Position numbers and translations under genes: made by a program. Below the pieces are notes generated by a model. The model searched no databases and was not told the origin of the DNA. It was given only the letters and a program-made list of their open reading frames with translations. 64,000 bases of DNA, taken from positions 1-64,000 of the forward strand of contig CASEWE010000007.1 of NCBI GenBank assembly GCA_949291555.1. The letters run 5' to 3'. How positions within the stretch are numbered: position 1 is the stretch's first letter; every line of letters begins with the position of its first letter. This document shows positions 19,501 through 26,452 of this stretch, in pieces. This DNA is from an uncultured Bacteroidales bacterium. GTDB lineage: Bacteria; Bacteroidota; Bacteroidia; Bacteroidales; P3.

Positions 19501-20178
19501 TCGCTGACCTTCTCCGAACCTGGGTCGTACCGTTACCGCGTGGTAGGCCGCGACAGCACGTTCCTTTACGAAGACGGGGAGGCGGGAGTCGGGGCCGACA
19601 GCCTGATTTTGGCGACTTCGCACAGCGACACGGTGCAGGTGGACTTGCAGGTTTACGATCTGGAGGCGGAATTGGCCAATGTCTCTTCCGATCCGGTGCA
19701 GATTCCGGTCGGGGGCCGGGTCGATTTGGAAGTGCGGGTCGAAGGCGGTACCGGGGAATACCGGTATTCCTGGATGCCGGAAGATTTAGTGCTTGCCGTG
19801 GACAGCCTTACGGGCAACATGCAGTCGATTGCGCTTTTCCGCGCGGAAGAACTGGTGTTCTCGGTAATGGATTCGGCAAGCGGGTGCCAGCGGGAAATAA
19901 CCGTGCGCGTTCGTCCGGGAATCACGGAGGACATTCCCAACACCTTCACGCCCAACGGCGACGGGAAGAACGATATTTTCCTCAAAGGGGTCTCGAGGCT
20001 TACCATTTATTCCCGCTGGGGCGAAAAGCTGTTCCATACCGACCAAGGCATCGGCTGGGACGGGACGTTCAAAGGCAAGACCGTCCGTCCGGGCGAATAC
20101 TTGTTCGTGGCCGAAATCGACCAGGAGGATGGAACGGTCCAGACCTACAAAGGCGTGGTTACGGTCAAGCTCCGTTAG
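10537..20178 (+). CDS. giant PKD-repeat surface adhesin with gliding-motility-type (T9SS type B) C-terminal domain
   Basis: A 3213-residue protein, 9.6 kb with no interruption. ATG 10537 is preferred over TTG 10516. It is followed by a signal peptide (FGACFLLLSSLFPAFSLAS). The body is a long chain of Ig/PKD-like modules, seen in recurring phrases such as Y.W.FP..W, GDT..., V.P.N.CG.GP and paired Asp-Thr turns. Around residues 550-582 there is a glycine-rich linker (GMGGGPDGGLGGG). The last ~85 residues (NTFTPNGDGKNDIF ... RWGEKLF ... GWDGTFKG) match the CHU_C/gliding-motility C-terminal domain, which in T9SS acts as a type B sorting signal. The next two genes supply an OmpA/SPOR protein and PorP/SprF, the usual partners of such cargo. 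Function inferred: SprB-like adhesin or surface filament. Confidence 0.9.
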   Translation: MDKGTFYSRGMSFAKRFGACFLLLSSLFPAFSLASVQVGPAWPAGPAAGAETLSNLFSSGENEGFDRGEDFDRGRNGRLKLFYSVPRMNGAKGSGVESDQQLVNGGVYCSFAKSLAVKVWVEDAQGLCQWRLLPNNETVVSINQTYGANSDTVEISFNELRPSESRQISIYVQDGDLPEEGIAIVIPQVAAPANLISVKTGLGQDEVYCEGLTYEASVLPDPAYTAQVNEYNRYGHDEENLRYSWAINLEEDGRGTNLAFRDFSNRIPAMYSFSATVSRSAENAFWVVQPATCDDGRITPPTSKPISHVIAKNLTPNTLRVKTIRYGEVLIDDGMGGQTMEMGWDTLADGQMEVACVYYSDAFNNNPENYVESSKNHADEAGNGYVALQALPYDTEDEKFPFFAFEWRYDTNDLEMALDKMEEPLYKDHGFGPDKARVCFRVKNRENPVSAIIRVSYRMYCPSCQEMARAQRKDTVYEKISEELELIRVDSVSGSRIKDHYHPYIATQEGVSIDGLVPKICGQTAYNLCNRLEEGFEGYTFGWEIPESWTSGMGGGPDGGLGGGTGGDMGGAPGGGLDEGGDCMGVFTPKVLGDAGHLGDTVYLFTYPKNACFQNGKDTARNGKALPVFLRTSPKKPVLIDTLEKEGERVFTGVSLEGDAMGGMPALPSDVPPVLLCNNSGIGTLGYSGQVFLLYNAQDAVLPAEYNPARPEQGGYGVILPEAFQEYISYSFLPYGNQTGANDTNVIRFQLDNRNHAALKGQTHLPVGIYAASECGPGDTAFFSINIIDTLSVYSHVRNGGDAGDTGFDTVSFCEGVMVPWAAETGNYVSQWGNPDRNTDRVEYDWRFPASWHFLEESDRQGNPSRIVFGQEPGSVRLALRNRCGTGKERSADYVDVNAYTRVKIKVADGTRASSEPFDPYDPDTDPFLVEPCQGSFVMYVADTFDRTDRYQWTFPDDWEVMEDLGTAQKDPEAGNVAYTDNDRLNSVYSDMRVRVKVGADTGYVQVVGSKAACGFTFDNYESGYREDPPVGHRRDTLRVQVRPFTSRPEMAFLWPEAFCARKVYMLAVEPDPAQDSLTRANTYFTWKFPGSWDEDGISFANEQVRDTVVFTVPDETVDSDTLMVFSHRRDCETYNEGDTLVYVFRVIDTLSLSPTSIFVDLRNPGSRLDLTPCEGDTVFYALKGNNSHLDSIWFTWNSSNDFLHAQTDSIDASGWRVLNQPRGHYSDTLKMIAGRAPMRISAQAVSHCGLSAPLSTDSIRPVHRVRDTATWIQSRIILCEGEKAVFQHDSVENATAYAWFYPWGAQRDTATGYANVLREFEAGTVFDTGSVYVIPFNACGPGPESGKVEIASLIERLPAPDLSVPAAGGGAAHVFVPVGDTVFDTLCLRTEREYELSFTHPDLEEGAWKYAWFALSLDPADRLEVQGQPSDSSRAVLSKQAGSGANYIGMAVRHQACLSYGDTLILRLQPADTAALPENRLIADYLTDLAGGGKIQLRPCGQDTVLWVFDKTALDPSITDFQFVWNGGDPSDTEFGREWNPSDSTMHNTSFKWFNPKPGEDPSLPEQAFYPADSLFMRVGNGDLLQVAVNARNRCGISRFSPVTIKTSTRILDTASLTVKENTLFCDRERLVFETDADDAIGGYIWHCPWNAEPDTTSTPLLVVEGVELVPGPVYVIPYNGCGNGPASDTVWVEDIKRVPLRPEPGNFDYGYDFLQDPVARDSLCMRQPSTLKVDFPSIMGNPGDFEMMWRLKQGSVVGFNPDADSCVLVQEDVKGEPFVLEVFSRVKGCQRYSDTLEIRIFPMDTLAFLTEPVEDPGPFDLLLPEMVVDVADMETPIDVQPCGSSLQHYAIRAGMHWSLTDSIRPYFTWNKPGLAVDSFPREDGSLGGSDWTYAGQLLEEGRLYERLPLQAGLSDSLLLHVNVSNICGVSRSKGLVLIPKPLVTEKPAVQLNSAAICLGEEAEFQASQPRNAEFFVWDFPWPPYTDTTGYDWPILTVEAVGPETGFVRVAAGNDCGVGPFDSLKVEQVMQTPKRPLPAWPSGSEYTWDADTVVEQICLHGETLLSVRRDTSDGPGLQFSWQLAEGGAVEMLEPMDGQPDTVCRLLPLKNAAAGDEAFLRVWGSYPQCGGAGDTLFIRLQLLDTVPVAALGALTFEAEEELDPANPEPCPGSQIVFAVENPDAAPSYRWTLPSDWKFADSAASRQGSVAVIVGYESGSVQVVPTTPEEVLGCQFPAPHPLESVVFRPRQAPVTEDFDDMFNERPCAGSIETYAVQATANAKAYRWEFPSDWKIQEEGAADTIWEAGLATCRVLVGKDSGFVRVYALDSCLDYAMQGSLTEREVWTVDTARIVVLGDNHVCRDSLFTLVVQASNAYADAGKYELEILYSEPDPVPVEIDFPNPADSSLLEVRSSNTDTVKLVFTPKNIWCPQNVLPYTHYVLADTVPEIRGTISGPDTVCEDNFYEYVFHLDTAMYDIMEQISYRWEVPHEGWSVESQSDSTAVLHFRHLPAGAAGGSSSDTILCYPRGICGTALPVRFVVHARAADAFADSLIVESLAPCVGTELQVWLRDQASYDRPDSLRFVWNTPPGWQRLDADSLPATSYRVQLDTASHVQVRLWRKGACGLSQALDVRVVVRDSAAKAVLASSPYPCYTRETYPIVLAPAEDVDSVVWSFRPADLQFEAFTRPGASFKYDSVSVDNRSMRREPFFAVARTMNECGFRDTALQITPITGATPFEDTLHAVRVCVSDTGYAWISLPQEQKQEGMTYAWSVHDTSNRVLRAYVDGDSVAVLEYLSSPVFDTLQVAVVGSNDCASLPAVALQVVPFTFELSPASDPERGVYGQSGVRLMVEEVVPGEVSGYSYAWGPGNRLLPADPGQDYRQTGVLVQEVETFYVEAVQKAEEGSGMLPVYKQDRLCSASDSVKIALDSLFAFEPVPADTLCIETLFQVRLVSKGGNQQLYHTRWWESYDGGDWVEMPGAADSLQLSLTFSEPGSYRYRVVGRDSTFLYEDGEAGVGADSLILATSHSDTVQVDLQVYDLEAELANVSSDPVQIPVGGRVDLEVRVEGGTGEYRYSWMPEDLVLAVDSLTGNMQSIALFRAEELVFSVMDSASGCQREITVRVRPGITEDIPNTFTPNGDGKNDIFLKGVSRLTIYSRWGEKLFHTDQGIGWDGTFKGKTVRPGEYLFVAEIDQEDGTVQTYKGVVTVKLR

Positions 20179-20214
20179 GCGGGGCCGAAGATGTTTTGAA
20201 CGCTAACGAGATGG

Positions 20215-23200
20215 ATGAAAGCAATGGCTATGCGTGGATATAATTTGTTCTTGTTGATTTTGCTTGCTGCTCTCTTGCATCCCTTCCGGCTCGGGGCGCA
20301 GCAAGCGGAACTTTCCCCGGGACGGCAGGAAGTGGAAATCCAAGTCCGGCAGGATCAGGCATTGAAGCAGGCCAAGGGCCTTTTGGAGGGATCTTCTTTC
20401 AGGGGGAATGTCCGTAAATGGATGAAGTACGGGCATGCCGCTTTCAGCCAGGAGCAATACGCCATTGCCTTGGATCGTTACTTGCGCGCCTTTGAACGGG
20501 AGAAGGATTCGGCCAACCGGGTGGCGATTACTTGCCTGTTAGGCCAGTGCCAGCAAAGGCTCAACCATGCCAAGGCGGCTTCCCAGCATTACCGGGTAGT
20601 CTGGAAAAGCGGTTACCGCGATCCTGAATTCCTGCAGGACTATGTGGATGTGCTCTTTTCCTTGGGCGACTACGACCGGGCTTCGCTTGTGATAGAGGAA
20701 ATGGAAAAGCAAGGGGGCCGGACGGCATTGCTCGAAAGCCGGAAACGGAGCTTGGCGGCGATGCCCGGGGCGGAAGAAATGCAGAAGGCTTTCGGGCTTG
20801 TTCCCGGAGACTTGGTTTACGATACCTTGCTCAATACGGCTTTCAGCGAATACGGGCCTTCTTTGGTCATGGGACAGCTGTACTTTTCTTCTTCCCGGCC
20901 CGAAGACGGCCAGCATTTGAGCGATCCGCGCACCGGGCAGGGTTATTCCCGCTTGTTTTCGGCCCGGTACGACACGGCCAGGAAGCGTTGGGTCGACCCT
21001 CGGCCGGTTCAGGGGGAAGTGGCCGGATTGAAAGGGAATGTCGGGACTTTTTCTTATGATTCGACCCGCAATCTGGGCTTTTTCACGTGGTCGCAGGGCA
21101 CGAGTACCGGAATCTATACCGTGCAGCGCCAGCCCGATGGTTCTTGGGCCAATCTTCAGCCATTCCTGTTCAATTACCGCTCGGGCAGCGATGATTTCGT
21201 GGGGAAAGTGGCCCATCCCTCGGTTTCGAAAGACGGGCGGCGGTTGCTGTTCGCCTATCACGACCCTTCAAGGGGCGGGTCTACCGATTTGTGGTACGTG
21301 GAGCGGGTGGAGCGCAAGCCCGAACCGGAAAAGAAACGCCGCCGGCCTTCTTCGCGTTCCCGGCGGAACCAGTCCACGATCGGGCAGGCCGTTTCGGTCA
21401 ACGCCGACTGGGGCGTGCCGGTCCGTTTGCCCGATGCGGTGAACACGCCCGGCAGGGAGGCCTTTCCCCAATGGGTGAACGACAGCATGTTTGTCTTTGC
21501 GTCCGATGGCCATGCGGGCAATGGGGGCATGGATTTGTATTTGGCCCAAGTGGACAAGGAAAACCCTGCGCAAGTGGAGGCGGTAAGCATTTTCCCGAGG
21601 CCGGTCAACTCTTCTTACGATGACAATGCCCTTTTGCCTGATCCCGCGCACGGGAGCATGATCCTTTCTTCCAACCGGTATACATCCTGGGGCAGGACCG
21701 ACAATTTGTACCATGTGGCGAAATTCGGGCTCAAGCACGGCGTGAAGGGAAGGGTTTACACGCTTGCCCGTCCGGAGGAAGGCGCCGACAGCTCGGCTTT
21801 GGCCGCGTTCGTTCCGGAAGAGTTTCCGGTAACGGATTATTACGTGATGGCGACCAACGAGGCGAGCGGGTTTTACCAGTCGGTGCGGGGCGATTCTTCG
21901 GGATGCTATGCTTTTTCGTACTTGGAACCGGGCACCTACGAGTTTACCGTCTATGCCGACGGGTACCAGAGCAGCACGCGGACGGTTTCGTTGGAGAAAG
22001 ACAGGATCATGTTGCCGGTATTGGTTTGGCAGGTGCTGGATTTCCCGGTAACGGCCGTGCCGGCCCGGGTGCAACCGGCGGAAGAGGTTTTGCCGGAAGA
22101 ACCGGTTTCCCGGGGCGGGGCCGTTTACCCCTTGGCAGAGGTTTCCGGGACTTCCGCGGAAGAAGACCTTTCCCCCCGGGAGATTATAAACCGCCTCGAC
22201 AGCGTGGATCGTTTTGTCTCGGCTTTGGATCAGCGGTATGTTTCCGACTACAAGAAGCGGGTGAACGATCCTTTGCGGAGAGCCCGGTTGACGGTGGTTC
22301 CGCCTACGGCCGAATGCGATGTCTGCGGGGAAAAATCCCAGTGGCGGAAGAACGTGGGCGAGGAGTTTTTCGTGAAGTCGGGCGATGACAAGGCGTTGAT
22401 TTCCTTGATCGACGACAAGGGGCGCACCACTTACATAGATTTGGCTCCCAACGCGGCTTATTCCATCCAGGTGCAGACGGTTGGGCGGGAAGGCCCTAAA
22501 TTGCCTACGGGAATCGAAGAAAGCGACATTGTGCGCAAGGTGGTCTCCCGCGATTACATCCTGTTCGAATGCATGCCGAAATTGTCGGAAATCAACGACG
22601 AGGTCTATGTGAACAATGTGTATTTCGATTTCGACAAAGCCGAGTTGGTGAAAGACGGGCCGCGCGAACTGGACAGGATGATCATCGTGGCCATCAAGAA
22701 CCCGCAGATGTATTTCCAGATAGAATCCCATGCCGACGAGCGGGGCTCGGAAGAATACAACCGTCATCTTACCGATCGCCGTCTTGCCGCCATCGAGGAT
22801 TACGTGGCCGCGAAAGGGATGGACATGGGCCGTGTCGTCGGGCGTTCCATGGGGGAAAGCGACCCGCTTATCGCCAACGCCCGGACCGAGGAGGAGCACC
22901 GGCTCAACCGGAGAACCACTTTCAGCCTTGTCAACCCGCATGCCGTGAACGTGAAAAGAGGCGATACCACGTATCCGGCTCCCGAGGTCCCGCCGTTGCA
23001 GACCGACCAGGTCCGTTTCATGGTGCAAGTAGGCGCGTTCCACCAGCCGATCGAAGCGCCGCTGGAATACTACGGCGACATCCTTTCGCGCAATCCGGAC
23101 CTGAAGCTGAGCTATTACATGGATCAGGATGGCCTGTACAAGTATAACGTGGGCGGGTATTTCTCGGAAATCGAGCAAGCGCGGGCCGTGGTCTCCCGGC

Positions 23201-23313
23201 TTTTGGAACAGAAACGGGAATGTTACATCTCGGCTTTTTACAAAGGCAGGCGCATCACTGTCTCGGAGGCGTTGCAGGTGATCCGGAGCCAAGAGGCCGG
23301 AGACAGGCATTAG
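20215..23313 (+). CDS. TPR-PD40-OmpA-SPOR lipid/peptidoglycan-linked T9SS-associated protein
   Basis: A 1032-residue envelope protein. Order of parts: signal peptide (ending GAQQA, about 29), TPR-like helices (about 60-190), PD40/WD40-like beta-propeller repeats (about 210-520, with SKDGRRLLFAYHD and DLYLAQVD), a carboxypeptidase-regulatory-like domain (about 515-605), an OmpA C-terminal peptidoglycan-binding domain (about 800-905, NNVYFDFDKAELVKDG ... SHADERGSEEYN) and a C-terminal SPOR-like domain (from about 935, VRFMVQVGAFHQP). This is an enlarged version of the PorE/OmpA family that anchors T9SS complexes to the wall. It lies 36 bp after the adhesin and 104 bp before porP/sprF, consistent with one operon. 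The SPOR addition is less usual. Confidence 0.88.
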   Translation: MKAMAMRGYNLFLLILLAALLHPFRLGAQQAELSPGRQEVEIQVRQDQALKQAKGLLEGSSFRGNVRKWMKYGHAAFSQEQYAIALDRYLRAFEREKDSANRVAITCLLGQCQQRLNHAKAASQHYRVVWKSGYRDPEFLQDYVDVLFSLGDYDRASLVIEEMEKQGGRTALLESRKRSLAAMPGAEEMQKAFGLVPGDLVYDTLLNTAFSEYGPSLVMGQLYFSSSRPEDGQHLSDPRTGQGYSRLFSARYDTARKRWVDPRPVQGEVAGLKGNVGTFSYDSTRNLGFFTWSQGTSTGIYTVQRQPDGSWANLQPFLFNYRSGSDDFVGKVAHPSVSKDGRRLLFAYHDPSRGGSTDLWYVERVERKPEPEKKRRRPSSRSRRNQSTIGQAVSVNADWGVPVRLPDAVNTPGREAFPQWVNDSMFVFASDGHAGNGGMDLYLAQVDKENPAQVEAVSIFPRPVNSSYDDNALLPDPAHGSMILSSNRYTSWGRTDNLYHVAKFGLKHGVKGRVYTLARPEEGADSSALAAFVPEEFPVTDYYVMATNEASGFYQSVRGDSSGCYAFSYLEPGTYEFTVYADGYQSSTRTVSLEKDRIMLPVLVWQVLDFPVTAVPARVQPAEEVLPEEPVSRGGAVYPLAEVSGTSAEEDLSPREIINRLDSVDRFVSALDQRYVSDYKKRVNDPLRRARLTVVPPTAECDVCGEKSQWRKNVGEEFFVKSGDDKALISLIDDKGRTTYIDLAPNAAYSIQVQTVGREGPKLPTGIEESDIVRKVVSRDYILFECMPKLSEINDEVYVNNVYFDFDKAELVKDGPRELDRMIIVAIKNPQMYFQIESHADERGSEEYNRHLTDRRLAAIEDYVAAKGMDMGRVVGRSMGESDPLIANARTEEEHRLNRRTTFSLVNPHAVNVKRGDTTYPAPEVPPLQTDQVRFMVQVGAFHQPIEAPLEYYGDILSRNPDLKLSYYMDQDGLYKYNVGGYFSEIEQARAVVSRLLEQKRECYISAFYKGRRITVSEALQVIRSQEAGDRH

Positions 23314-23417
23314 GGGGATGAAAGGCTGAGGGCAAGGCTTTTTGGAAAAGATGCGGCAATGACAGGGGAATGGCGGAAAGTTCAGGCCGCTGATTTGGAC
23401 AGGCTCAAAATAGGAAA

Positions 23418-24380
23418 ATGATGGAAACTAAGCGATACATTTTTGGAAAACCTTCGTGCATGCGGACGGCCATGGCGGTCGTTTCGGGTCTTTTTTCTTT
23501 CTTTTCCTTGCAAGGGCAGAGCAACACGGCGGTTTTCACCCAGCAGATGTTCTCCAAGGCGAATTTCAATCCGGCGGCCATTACCCAGCAGGCGGTGGTC
23601 GATGCTTCGTTGTTCGGCCGCATGCAATGGGTGGGCTTCGAGGGTGCGCCTAAAAGCGCAATGCTCAATGTGTCGGGCTATTTGCCGGAAATCAAGTCGG
23701 GTATTTCCGGCTCGGTTCTCGGGGAATCCTTCGGGCAGACTTTCACCCTCAATGCCAAACTGGGCTATTCCTACCATGTGCACTTGGGCAAGATGAATTA
23801 TCTCACGTTCGGGTTGAACGCGGGCTTCATTTTCAAGAGTTTCGCCGGGAACGGCGTGATTGTGGAGGACGGGAGCGACCCGTATGTGGACTTTGAGAAC
23901 CTGAGCGATTTCAAGCCGGATGTGGATTTCGGGATTGTCTTGACTTTGCGTGATTTCCAATTCGGTTTGAGCGTTACTCACCTCACCGCCTGGGCTTACG
24001 ACCGGCAAAAGGATTATTTCGCCCCGCAGGAGGCTTATTACGGCTTTGTGCAATACAAGGGGGATGTAACGCCCGATTTCGGCATCGATCCTTACGTATG
24101 CGCTTATTATTCCGATGGGGGGTTCAAGTTCGATGCCTTGCTCAATTTCCGTTTCCTCGATGTGTTCTGGGTAGGGGGCGGCTATCGTTACAGCGATGCG
24201 GCTTTCCTGTTGGCCGGCGTGAAACTGGGCAAGAACTTTTCTTTGGGCTATTCCTATGATTTCGGCTTGGGTTCTTTGCGTTCCAAGCATTCGGGTTCAC
24301 ACGAAGTATTCTTATCTTTGAAGTTTGAAACAACGAAAAAACCGGCCGAAAGCAGCCAGACCCCGCTTTTGTTCGAATAG
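23418..24380 (+). CDS. PorP/SprF family type IX secretion outer-membrane protein
   Basis: A 320-residue outer-membrane barrel. It has a signal peptide ending near LQGQ, then the hallmark N-terminal phrase FTQQMFSKANFNPAA of PorP/SprF proteins, followed by alternating beta strands and a C-terminal VFLSLKFE strand. PorP/SprF partners are required for secretion or surface attachment of cargo with type B C-terminal domains, and the 3213-residue adhesin two genes upstream is the obvious client. Start ATG 23418, with an alternative ATG at 23421. Confidence 0.92.
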   Translation: MMETKRYIFGKPSCMRTAMAVVSGLFSFFSLQGQSNTAVFTQQMFSKANFNPAAITQQAVVDASLFGRMQWVGFEGAPKSAMLNVSGYLPEIKSGISGSVLGESFGQTFTLNAKLGYSYHVHLGKMNYLTFGLNAGFIFKSFAGNGVIVEDGSDPYVDFENLSDFKPDVDFGIVLTLRDFQFGLSVTHLTAWAYDRQKDYFAPQEAYYGFVQYKGDVTPDFGIDPYVCAYYSDGGFKFDALLNFRFLDVFWVGGGYRYSDAAFLLAGVKLGKNFSLGYSYDFGLGSLRSKHSGSHEVFLSLKFETTKKPAESSQTPLLFE

Positions 24381-24465
24381 CAGGGGGAAGGGATTCCTCG
24401 GGTTTTTCCCGTGGCTCTGTCCGGAGGGCATGGCCGGAGGCCGGAAGGCATAATGTGGAATACGT

Positions 24466-24831
24466 ATGGCAAAACAAGAACAGGACGAGGCCTTGCAGAC
24501 GTATAACGTGCTTGGGAAAGGCACGAGCGTGAAAGGCGATCTGCAGAGCACGGGGAACTTGCGCATCGATGGCGTTTTCGAAGGGACCTTGGCGTTGCAA
24601 GGGAAATTGGTGATCGGGACAAGCGGGCAGGTCCGCGGCAAGATCCAGTGCGCTTCGGCCGAGATCGAAGGTTCGGTTTCGGTCGAAAAGATGGAGGTGA
24701 GCGGATTGCTTTTCCTGAAAAGGACGGCCAAGGTGGATGGTTGCATCCAAGTCCAGAAATTAGGCATCGAGCAAGGCGCGCTTTTTTCGGGGCAGTGCAT
24801 CATGCCCGACGAGCGTTCCGAAATCAAATAG
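24466..24831 (+). CDS. bactofilin (polymer-forming cytoskeletal protein)
   Basis: A 121-residue protein with a short charged N-terminus, then a beta-helix core of repeating short strands beginning [22 protein letters not shown] and continuing [15 protein letters not shown], the diagnostic pattern of bactofilins (DUF583). These proteins self-assemble into filaments that position envelope enzymes and help shape cells. It follows the T9SS module by 85 bp in the same direction and may share its transcript, though bactofilins are also found independently. Confidence 0.92.
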   Translation: MAKQEQDEALQTYNVLGKGTSVKGDLQSTGNLRIDGVFEGTLALQGKLVIGTSGQVRGKIQCASAEIEGSVSVEKMEVSGLLFLKRTAKVDGCIQVQKLGIEQGALFSGQCIMPDERSEIK

Positions 24832-24953
24832 GTTTTCCCGGTCCTTGCGCAGGGACGGGATCCATGGGAAGCCTTGAAGCGCTCCGGTTGCTTCCGCCGG
24901 GATTTTCCCGGAGCGGCCGGAGGAAATTTTGGCAAATAGAAAAAACAAGAGAT

Positions 24954-26057
24954 ATGAAGACGACAGTTTTTACCGACACCCACATCAAGCTGGGTGCCAA
25001 GATGGAACCTTTCGCCGGTTACAACATGCCGGTGCAGTATCAGGGCATCATCATCGAGCACAACAACGTGCGCAACAAGGTAGGGGTTTTCGATGTATCG
25101 CACATGGGCGAATTCTGGATAAAGGGCCCTAAGGCTTTTGCCTTGCTGCAACGGTTGACCACCAACGATGTGGCCGCTTTGACCGACGGGAAAGTCCAAT
25201 ACACCACTGTGCCCAACGGCCGGGGCGGGATTGTGGACGACATGCTGGTTTACCGCATCGATGCCGAGACCTACATGGTGGTTCCCAATGCGGCCAATAT
25301 CGAAAAAGACTGGAAGTGGTTCGCCCAGCATGCCGAAGAAATGGGCATGGAAGTGGGCAAGGAGCTTTACAACGCTTCCGATGAGATTTCCCAGTTGGCT
25401 GTCCAAGGGCCGTTGGCGTTGAAAGCGATGCAGAAACTCACTGATACGCCGATCGAGGACATGGTTTACTATACGTTCAAGAAAGTGAACCTGGCCGGGG
25501 TGAAAGACGTGATCCTGAGCACGACCGGCTATACCGGCGCGGGCGGGTGCGAAATCTATTTTGCCAATGAAGACGGTCCCAGGATCTGGGATGCCGTGTT
25601 CGAAGCCGGCAAGGAATTCGGCATCATGCCTTGCGGTTTGGGCTGCCGCGACACCCTTCGTCTGGAAATGGGCTTCTGCCTCTACGGGCATGAAATCACC
25701 GATGAGACTTCGCCGATCGAGGCCGGTTTGGGCTGGATTACCAAGTTCGTTCCGGGCAACGATTTCATCGACCGCGACAAGATGGAAAAGCTCAAGGCCG
25801 AGGGCGTGAAACGCAAATTGGTGGGCTTTGAAATGATCGACCGCGGCATTGCCCGTGCCGAATACCCTATCTGCGACGCGGAAGGCAACGTGATCGGCCA
25901 TGTCTGCTCCGGTTCGCAATCCCCCTCTTTGGGCAAGGCGATCGGTACCGGTTACGTGAAGACCGAGTTCAGCAAGGCCGGAACCGAAATCTACATCGAT
26001 ATACGCGGCCGGAAGCTGAAGGCGCAGACGGTGAAGATGCCCTTCTACAAGGGTTGA
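24954..26057 (+). CDS. gcvT: aminomethyltransferase, glycine cleavage system T protein
   Basis: A 367-residue enzyme that transfers the methylene group from lipoyl-bound aminomethyl to tetrahydrofolate in glycine cleavage. Key phrases: [35 protein letters not shown]-like ([15 protein letters not shown]), [33 protein letters not shown] and the C-terminal GTGYV. Start ATG 24954 ([16 protein letters not shown]) matches family starts; the longer upstream frame overlaps the bactofilin gene. No other gcv genes are nearby. Terminator hairpins follow. Confidence 0.96.
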   Translation: MKTTVFTDTHIKLGAKMEPFAGYNMPVQYQGIIIEHNNVRNKVGVFDVSHMGEFWIKGPKAFALLQRLTTNDVAALTDGKVQYTTVPNGRGGIVDDMLVYRIDAETYMVVPNAANIEKDWKWFAQHAEEMGMEVGKELYNASDEISQLAVQGPLALKAMQKLTDTPIEDMVYYTFKKVNLAGVKDVILSTTGYTGAGGCEIYFANEDGPRIWDAVFEAGKEFGIMPCGLGCRDTLRLEMGFCLYGHEITDETSPIEAGLGWITKFVPGNDFIDRDKMEKLKAEGVKRKLVGFEMIDRGIARAEYPICDAEGNVIGHVCSGSQSPSLGKAIGTGYVKTEFSKAGTEIYIDIRGRKLKAQTVKMPFYKG

Positions 26058-26080
26058 GTTTTCCGGGAGGGCGCCTTCCG

Positions 26081-26128
26081 GAACCCGTTTTCCCGGAAAC
26101 GGGTTCGAGCGGGTTCCCGCTTCTTTTG
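26081..26128 (+). terminator. terminator hairpins after gcvT
   Basis: A 10-bp stem GAACCCGTTT/AAACGGGTTC (26081-26106), then a smaller GCGGG/CCCGC hairpin followed by TTCTTTT. The rest of the gap to 26452 is G-rich with nothing recognisable. Confidence 0.65.
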
Positions 26129-26452
26129 ACCGAATCCCCTGCCAGGTTTGGCCGGTAATTCCTTGGGCTGGAAAAGTAAAGCTTTTGGAATGCCGGTCGG
26201 CAACCCGGGCAGGGGTTTCTTTTTGTGAAAGGCGAGATTCCCTCGCATGGGAAGCGCGGATCGGGAAATGCGGCGGGAAGAGGCGGGGGCGGATGACGCG
26301 GGCGGGGGCGAAGGCGCGTGCGGACAGGGAATGCGCAGGAACCGCGGGGGAGGGACTCGAAGCTTGAAGGAAGAGGTCCGAAGGCAAGGCGGCGAGGTTC
26401 GGGGAAAATGGCGGTTTAAAAGGAAAGAAAGCGGTTTTCCTGGCAGGGACTT

